From NCBI GenBank assembly GCA_030550515.1, contig JAUQPE010000029.1:211749-275748 (forward strand): 64,000 nucleotides of DNA, given 5' to 3'. The notes beneath the pieces are model-generated. The model was not told the DNA's origin and ran no database searches. It was given only the letters and a program-made list of their open reading frames with translations. How positions within the stretch are numbered: the stretch's first letter is position 1; each line of letters opens with the position of its first letter. A program made the translations under genes and the position numbers. This document shows, piece by piece, positions 59,323 through 64,000 of the stretch. Source of the stretch: Thermotogota bacterium (GTDB lineage Bacteria > Thermotogota > Thermotogae > Thermotogales > Thermotogaceae).

Positions 59323-61470
59323 ATGAAAAACCTGTCTCTTCTTTTCGCCGTGTTTTCAAACGTCATCTTTGGTCTTTCCTTCAACATAAACCACCTGGAA
59401 AGCCTCGCTCAGAAGTTCATCCTGAACGGAAGGGAAGTGAAGGGTTACTGGGTATACGCCGAAAGGAGAGGGGAAAGGTACCACACGGTTGGTGCCGCTG
59501 GAGAAGGGGACTTCTGCGTGGACGATGTGGCCAGGGTGGCACTCCTGTACTGCGAAGCTTACGAGTTGATGGGAAGGGATGAATACCTTAAACTTGCCCG
59601 AGAGGCCTCCAATTTCCTGACACAGATGCAAGCCCCAGATGGTCAGTTCTACAACTTTGCCTACTTGGATGGAACGGTGAACCAACACGGCCCAACGAGC
59701 GTGAAATCTTCCTCTTGGTGGGCTTTGAGGGCGTTTTGGGGGCTCTCGAAACTCGCCCGTTATTTTAAAGAACCAGAGATGCTGGAGGCCATCCGGAGGG
59801 CTTACCACGCTATAAAGAGGGATCCTCCGAAAACCGCAGACCAGTTGGCTCTTTTCGTGCTAGGATTGTGCGAATACGACAAGATTTCCAGCGTGAAAGA
59901 CGATATAAAACGTTACACCGACGAACTCCTCCCATACCTTCGGAAAGACTTCGTGGGAACCTTCTTTTCCGTTTACAGGGACCGTTTCCTTTGGAACGGA
60001 TGGGGAAATCACTACGCAGAAGCCTTGATCGAAGCCTTCATCTCAACCGGCAAGGAGGAATACTTAAAAGTTGCGAAGGAAACCCTCGAGTCACAGGTGC
60101 CTCTCCTGTTGGGCACGGGTTTCGTCTACTCGATAGGAGAACACGTTCGTCTCTTCCCCGAGCTTTCCTACGCCGTAGACTGCGTGGTGACTCCCTTGGT
60201 GAAGCTTTGGAATGTGACGAAGGATGAAAGGTACGCCCTTCTTGCTGCCTTGTCTGCTTCTTGGCTCTTTGGGGGAAACAGGCTTGGAGTACCGATGATG
60301 GGTCTAAACGGTGAAGGATACGATGGCCTCGAGCACTCTCATGTGAACAGAAACGCGGGTGCGGAATCTACAATCTGCGCTTTGAGGACGGTTCTGCACT
60401 CCTCGTTGCTGCCAGAAGAGTACAGAGACCTGATCGAGAGGCCCAGGATCGTTTCGAGAAATGGAATGATCGTGTTGGAAGCCGAAAGCGGAAATCCAGG
60501 GATTTCGGACGTGAAGATCATCCTCGGAGACTTCGGAGGGGGCGCTGCGTTGAGCTATCAAGGTAGAGCCAGGTTGAGTTGGGAAAAACCGGAGTTGTCA
60601 GGGAAGTACAAGATTTTTGTGAGTGGGAACTTTTTGGAGACCACCGTCACCTTGAGTTCGAAGTCAGGTGAAAGGATAAGCAAAGACGTGCGGGGTGAAG
60701 GAATTTTCAAAATCGGGGAACTCTCTTTGGATGGTATTTTGAGGGTTTCCCTTTCAGGAAAAGGTACTCTAGACCAATTGATCCTCGTACCGGAAAAATA
60801 CGGGGTGTCTTTCCTGAAAGGAGATGACGTGAAAACAGTTTTCTTCGACCTGATGGACGATTCGTTGAAATTCCACGACGGCCAACTCTTCGTCTCGAAA
60901 GAGACGGAAAAGAAAGAGATGCTCTTCCAAGTTTCGATAGAGCGAATATCGAAATTCGTCGTTCTCGATCTTTCGTCGGTCTTCAACAACGATGGATTTG
61001 GAACACCGGAGAGTCCAGGAAACTTCGACAATCCATCGGGCGTGGTGGGCGCTTACCTTCCCGCTCGAGAGGTGGGGGAAGGTCTGGTGGAAGTCGGGGG
61101 TATACCGTTTCTTCTGAAAACCGAAGGTCTCGACAACATGAGGTGCCTGGGTCAGAGGATCGTCCTACCGGAGAAGCTTGAGGTGAGGGGCTTACACTTG
61201 TTGGCTGCCTCCAACCACGGTGACTACGAGTTGGGCGTGACCTTTGAGGGTTCGACCGTCTCGGTTCTGGTGACCGATTGGTGCGTTCCTCCGAAGACCC
61301 TGACATTCGATTTTCGTTACACAGCCGATGGAAGGAAGCAAAACATGAAATGTGGTTTGAACTTGATCAGCGTGCGGGTTGAAAGATCCATCCAAGAGAT
61401 CGTGTTCTCAGAAGTACCCAACGTACACGTATTTGCAGTGACGCTGGAGTTGGTGGGTGAGGGAGAATGA
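59323..61470 (+). CDS. Secreted six-hairpin-type enzyme with carbohydrate-recognition tail
   Basis: This 715-residue exported protein has a signal peptide (1-18). Residues 20-370 read as an (alpha/alpha)6 domain: 'CVDDVARVALLYCEAYELMG', 'APDGQFYNFAYLDG', 'TSVKSSSWWALRAFWGL' and 'GWGNHYAEALIEAF'. They echo the TDDNARAL / FRNF / RALWAL pattern of barrel domains that follow mannosyltransferases or accompany GH130. Residues 420-540 look like a beta-sandwich of the CBM35 type. The C-terminal 'GIPFLLKTEGLDNMRCLGQRI' is a known end-domain of secreted glycosidases. Family, substrate and catalytic acids are unidentified. AGGGGGT precedes the ATG. Confidence 0.6.
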   Translation: MKNLSLLFAVFSNVIFGLSFNINHLESLAQKFILNGREVKGYWVYAERRGERYHTVGAAGEGDFCVDDVARVALLYCEAYELMGRDEYLKLAREASNFLTQMQAPDGQFYNFAYLDGTVNQHGPTSVKSSSWWALRAFWGLSKLARYFKEPEMLEAIRRAYHAIKRDPPKTADQLALFVLGLCEYDKISSVKDDIKRYTDELLPYLRKDFVGTFFSVYRDRFLWNGWGNHYAEALIEAFISTGKEEYLKVAKETLESQVPLLLGTGFVYSIGEHVRLFPELSYAVDCVVTPLVKLWNVTKDERYALLAALSASWLFGGNRLGVPMMGLNGEGYDGLEHSHVNRNAGAESTICALRTVLHSSLLPEEYRDLIERPRIVSRNGMIVLEAESGNPGISDVKIILGDFGGGAALSYQGRARLSWEKPELSGKYKIFVSGNFLETTVTLSSKSGERISKDVRGEGIFKIGELSLDGILRVSLSGKGTLDQLILVPEKYGVSFLKGDDVKTVFFDLMDDSLKFHDGQLFVSKETEKKEMLFQVSIERISKFVVLDLSSVFNNDGFGTPESPGNFDNPSGVVGAYLPAREVGEGLVEVGGIPFLLKTEGLDNMRCLGQRIVLPEKLEVRGLHLLAASNHGDYELGVTFEGSTVSVLVTDWCVPPKTLTFDFRYTADGRKQNMKCGLNLISVRVERSIQEIVFSEVPNVHVFAVTLELVGEGE

Positions 61471-62339
61471 AACTTAGGCGCAGGGAAGCAGGACTTGGGT
61501 GGGGAATCTTGGCGTTGTACCTGTGTTACACCGCGGTGTTTTGGGGTTATCCCTTCGTTTGGATGCTGATCCTTGCTCTTTCCAGATGGAGGTTTGTGGG
61601 GAAACCTTCCTTCGTTGGCTTGCAGAACATACTCAGGATCTTCGTCGACAGCATGTTTTGGCGGGTGTTTTGGAACACAATGAACTTTCTCCTCTACTTC
61701 GTTCCCATGGTCTTCGTCGCCGCTCTTCTCTTCGCACTCGCGCTGAACAAGATGAAATATTTCAAGACCTTCGTTACTTTGAGTTTTCTCGTCTCGTACG
61801 TTTCTTCCGGCGTGGCGTACTCCATCGTTTTCCAGAGAATATTCTCAGAGATAGGGCCATTGAACAGGTTCCTCTACAACACCTTCGGCTTCACGATACC
61901 TTGGTTCTCCGACCCACAACTCGCCCTCTTCTCCATAGCGCTCATGGTCACGTGGAAATTCATAGGATACTACGGGCTCATCCTGTACTCTGGTCTGCAG
62001 GCAATACCTAAGACGATCTTCGAAGCGGCACAGCTTGACGGCGCCTCCCGATGGACGACCTTTTGGAGAATCACATTCCCACTCATGAATCCCGCTGTGG
62101 TAACGGTTCTCATCCTCTCCGTGAACCTCTCTTTTGGTATCTTCACAGAGCCCTACATGATCACCGGTGGGGGTCCCATGAACAGGACCCTCACCTTCTT
62201 GCTCTACATGTACACGACGGCTTTTCAAAGGATAAATCCCAGTTACGCCACTGCCCTCGCGATCGTGACGGCTTTGATCAACTTCTCTCTCGTCTTGATC
62301 GTACGAAAGGTCGTGGAGAGAGAGGTGAGTTTCGAATGA
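61467..62339 (+). CDS. ABC sugar transporter permease (MalF type)
   Basis: This 290-residue membrane protein has six helices and the EAA coupling motif 'EAAQLDGASRWTTFWRITFPL'. It overlaps the preceding gene by four bases (ATGA) and the following permease likewise. With the partner at 62336 and the binding protein at 56653 it forms a CUT1 importer for an oligosaccharide. Confidence 0.94.
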   Translation: MKLRRREAGLGWGILALYLCYTAVFWGYPFVWMLILALSRWRFVGKPSFVGLQNILRIFVDSMFWRVFWNTMNFLLYFVPMVFVAALLFALALNKMKYFKTFVTLSFLVSYVSSGVAYSIVFQRIFSEIGPLNRFLYNTFGFTIPWFSDPQLALFSIALMVTWKFIGYYGLILYSGLQAIPKTIFEAAQLDGASRWTTFWRITFPLMNPAVVTVLILSVNLSFGIFTEPYMITGGGPMNRTLTFLLYMYTTAFQRINPSYATALAIVTALINFSLVLIVRKVVEREVSFE

Positions 62340-63154
62340 AGAGATTCAAAACTGTCCTGTTCCACACGATCATGTTATTCTTGGCCTTTCTGTGGTTGTA
62401 TCCTTACTTGTGGCTCTTCGTCTCTTCTTTCAAGCCTTCGGCGGAGATCTTCACGAAAGTCGTTCCAAGCAGGTTCACTTTGGATCATTACAGATTCATC
62501 TTCACCATGGCCGAGAAGATGAAAAGACCCTTCTTGAGAGCCTTCATGAACAGCCTGTTCATCACCACCACGGTGACCTTTTCCGTTTTGCTCACCTCAA
62601 CGATCGTGGCTTACGCGTTGGCCAAGTTGAGGTTCAGAGGAAGAGGAGCGGTCTTCAACTTTGTGCTCTTTCAGATGCTTTTCCCTGGCTTCATGTTCAT
62701 CATCCCACTGTTCGTCTTGATCAGAAATATGGGTTTGTACAACACTTACGCCGCCATGATCGTACCCTTCCTCATGAGTTCTTGGGGGCTCTTCATGCTC
62801 ACGCAGAGTTACAGGTCGATCCCGCAAGATTACATAGAAGCCGCTAAAATTGACGGAGCGAGTACCTTTTGGATCATCTTCAGAGTCATGGTTCCTCTCT
62901 CCAAGAACACGATTTCCATCGTGAGTCTGTTCACCTTCATAGGTGTTTGGGACAACTTCCTCTGGCCACTCATGGTGGTCAAAGATTACTCCAAGATGCC
63001 TCTGTCCGTGCTTCTTGCGACCTTCAACCACGCGTACGCAGCTTACGTTGGACCCTTGTTGGCTGGTTCCGTGATACAGACGATACCGATGGTGTTGATC
63101 TTTTTGGTGTTCAGAAAGCAATTCCTCCAAGGCATAGCACTATCTCTCAAGTGA
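62336..63154 (+). CDS. ABC sugar transporter permease (MalG type)
   Basis: This 272-residue membrane protein has six helices and the EAA motif 'EAAKIDGASTFWIIFRVMVPL'. The first helices include 'WLYPYLWLFVSSFKP', characteristic of MalG-type subunits. No ATPase gene is present between here and the window edge, so the importer likely uses a shared MsmK-type ATPase or one beyond 64000. ATG overlaps the previous stop. Confidence 0.94.
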   Translation: MKRFKTVLFHTIMLFLAFLWLYPYLWLFVSSFKPSAEIFTKVVPSRFTLDHYRFIFTMAEKMKRPFLRAFMNSLFITTTVTFSVLLTSTIVAYALAKLRFRGRGAVFNFVLFQMLFPGFMFIIPLFVLIRNMGLYNTYAAMIVPFLMSSWGLFMLTQSYRSIPQDYIEAAKIDGASTFWIIFRVMVPLSKNTISIVSLFTFIGVWDNFLWPLMVVKDYSKMPLSVLLATFNHAYAAYVGPLLAGSVIQTIPMVLIFLVFRKQFLQGIALSLK

Positions 63155-63167
63155 AGGAGGGATCAAC

Positions 63168-64000
63168 GTGGAGTTGAGATTGGAGAGACACCCCGCAAAC
63201 CCCATCCTCGCCCCTGTGCCCTACCACCACTGGGAGAGCAGGTTCGTCTTCAACCCGGCGGTGGTGTACGATGGGGAACTCTTCCACATGCTCTACAGGG
63301 CCCAAGGCAACGACATGGTCTCCAGGATCGGATATGCCGTGAGCGTCGATGGCGTGCACTTCAACAGATTGGAACAACCCGTTTTCACACCGAAGACTGA
63401 TGACGAGCTCTACGGGGTTGAGGATCCAAGGATCACCAGGATTGGAGACGAATACTACATGCTCTACACCGCCTATTCTCCTCGTGGTACCAGAGTTTCG
63501 ATGGCTTCAACAAGGAACTTCATAACTTGGAAGAGGTACGGCGTGGTGATACCTGGAATAGACAACAAGGATGCTGCCCTCTTTCCGGAAAAGATAAACG
63601 GAAAGTACGTGATGTTCCACAGGATACCACCGGATATGTGGCTCGCTTTCTCGGATGATCTCGTGCATTGGGGTGATTTTGTGAAAATCGCCTCCCCCAG
63701 ATCGGGGATGTGGGACGACATGAAGATAGGAGTGGGAGCTCCTCCGTTGAAAACCGAGTACGGATGGCTCGTGCTGTACCATGGCGTTCAAGACACGGGA
63801 ACCCCACGACCCATATACAGATTAGGGTTCATGCTCCTAGATTTGGAAGACCCGACAAAGGTGATAAAGAGAAGTGTGGAACCCATCTTGGAACCAGAAG
63901 AGGACTGGGAAAAGTTCGGAGGAGTGCCAAACGTCGTTTTCAGCGATGCGATGATCGAATACAACGGGTACTACTACGTGTACTATGGCGCAGCTGACAA
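63168..64000 (+). CDS. GH130 mannoside phosphorylase, N-terminal part
   Basis: This gene runs off the window; 277 residues are visible. It begins at GTG 63168 after GAAGGAGG. Family GH130 features are 'RLERHPANPILAP' at the start, 'VFNPAVVYDGELFHMLYRA', 'YGVEDPRITRIGDEYYMLYTAY' with the catalytic Asp of VEDPR, and 'KDAALFP', 'WDDMKIGVGAPP' around the phosphate site. GH130 enzymes split beta-1,4- or beta-1,2-mannosides with phosphate to mannose-1-phosphate. The absence of a signal peptide puts it in the cytoplasm, acting on imported oligosaccharides. Confidence 0.92.
   Translation, partial: MELRLERHPANPILAPVPYHHWESRFVFNPAVVYDGELFHMLYRAQGNDMVSRIGYAVSVDGVHFNRLEQPVFTPKTDDELYGVEDPRITRIGDEYYMLYTAYSPRGTRVSMASTRNFITWKRYGVVIPGIDNKDAALFPEKINGKYVMFHRIPPDMWLAFSDDLVHWGDFVKIASPRSGMWDDMKIGVGAPPLKTEYGWLVLYHGVQDTGTPRPIYRLGFMLLDLEDPTKVIKRSVEPILEPEEDWEKFGGVPNVVFSDAMIEYNGYYYVYYGAAD

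Overview
The window is chromosomal DNA from a member of the Thermotogaceae (Thermotoga or Pseudothermotoga type), a hyperthermophilic anaerobic fermenter. The basis is the close resemblance, recalled and not computed, of xylose isomerase, peptide deformylase, aspartate dehydrogenase, GluRS and RecA to Thermotoga maritima proteins. Gene order also fits that group: nadX-nadA-nadC, drrA-hpkA next to a cytoplasmic amylase and an EF-G paralogue, and recA-recX-rny. Coding density is very high, starts are often GTG or TTG, and neighbouring genes commonly overlap by a few bases. I see no insertion sequence, prophage or CRISPR array.

Layout. 1-4987 (+): end of a purine nucleoside phosphorylase, a DHH phosphoesterase and a giant pseudokinase-AAA-TPR-GGDEF protein. 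4953-7231 (-): three tRNA genes, a structured leader with a terminator, then infC-rpmI-rplT-mrp. 7255-9783 (+): de novo NAD operon nadX-nadA-nadC. 9767-20033 (-): a ten-gene run from a PhoB/PhoR-type two-component pair through pyrimidine nucleoside phosphorylase, a phosphodiester glycosidase, an EF-G-like GTPase, an amylase, DUF503, yqeK, a degenerate LCP-like protein and yaaR. 20091-28083 (-): metK-rpsT-membrane protein, and an eight-gene run (M20 peptidase, orphan HATPase, methyltransferase, ecfA, surE, def, M23 protein, zinc-ribbon protein). 28168-35206: xylA, a DUF192 protein, a secreted 5'-nucleotidase, a chemoreceptor and a class I photolyase. 35268-41380: a radical SAM protein, phosphoesterase, gltX, csp, a type III PLP decarboxylase, yjbQ and minDE. 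41475-44653 (+): LonB-like protease and ecfT. 44609-54064: ldh (-), then LCP protein, nfi, rodZ-like, DUF4416, rimO, pgsA, thpR, recA, recX and rny (+). 54090-55403 (-): an ArsB/NhaD-type permease.

55586-64000 (+) is a carbohydrate-utilisation locus running off the window. It has a LacI-family regulator, an ABC sugar-binding protein, a secreted protein of uncertain family, a secreted six-hairpin-type enzyme with a carbohydrate-recognition tail, two permeases and a GH130 mannoside phosphorylase. Its control can be read directly: a near-perfect operator lies on the regulator's own transcription start, and a perfect copy of the same 14-bp palindrome lies inside the regulator's coding sequence just upstream of the transport genes. 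The best candidates for new biology are this locus, the infC leader with its apparent AUC start codon, and several proteins that keep a fold but lack canonical catalytic residues (pseudokinase, LCP-like protein, EF-G-like GTPase, Lon with Arg in the P-loop).
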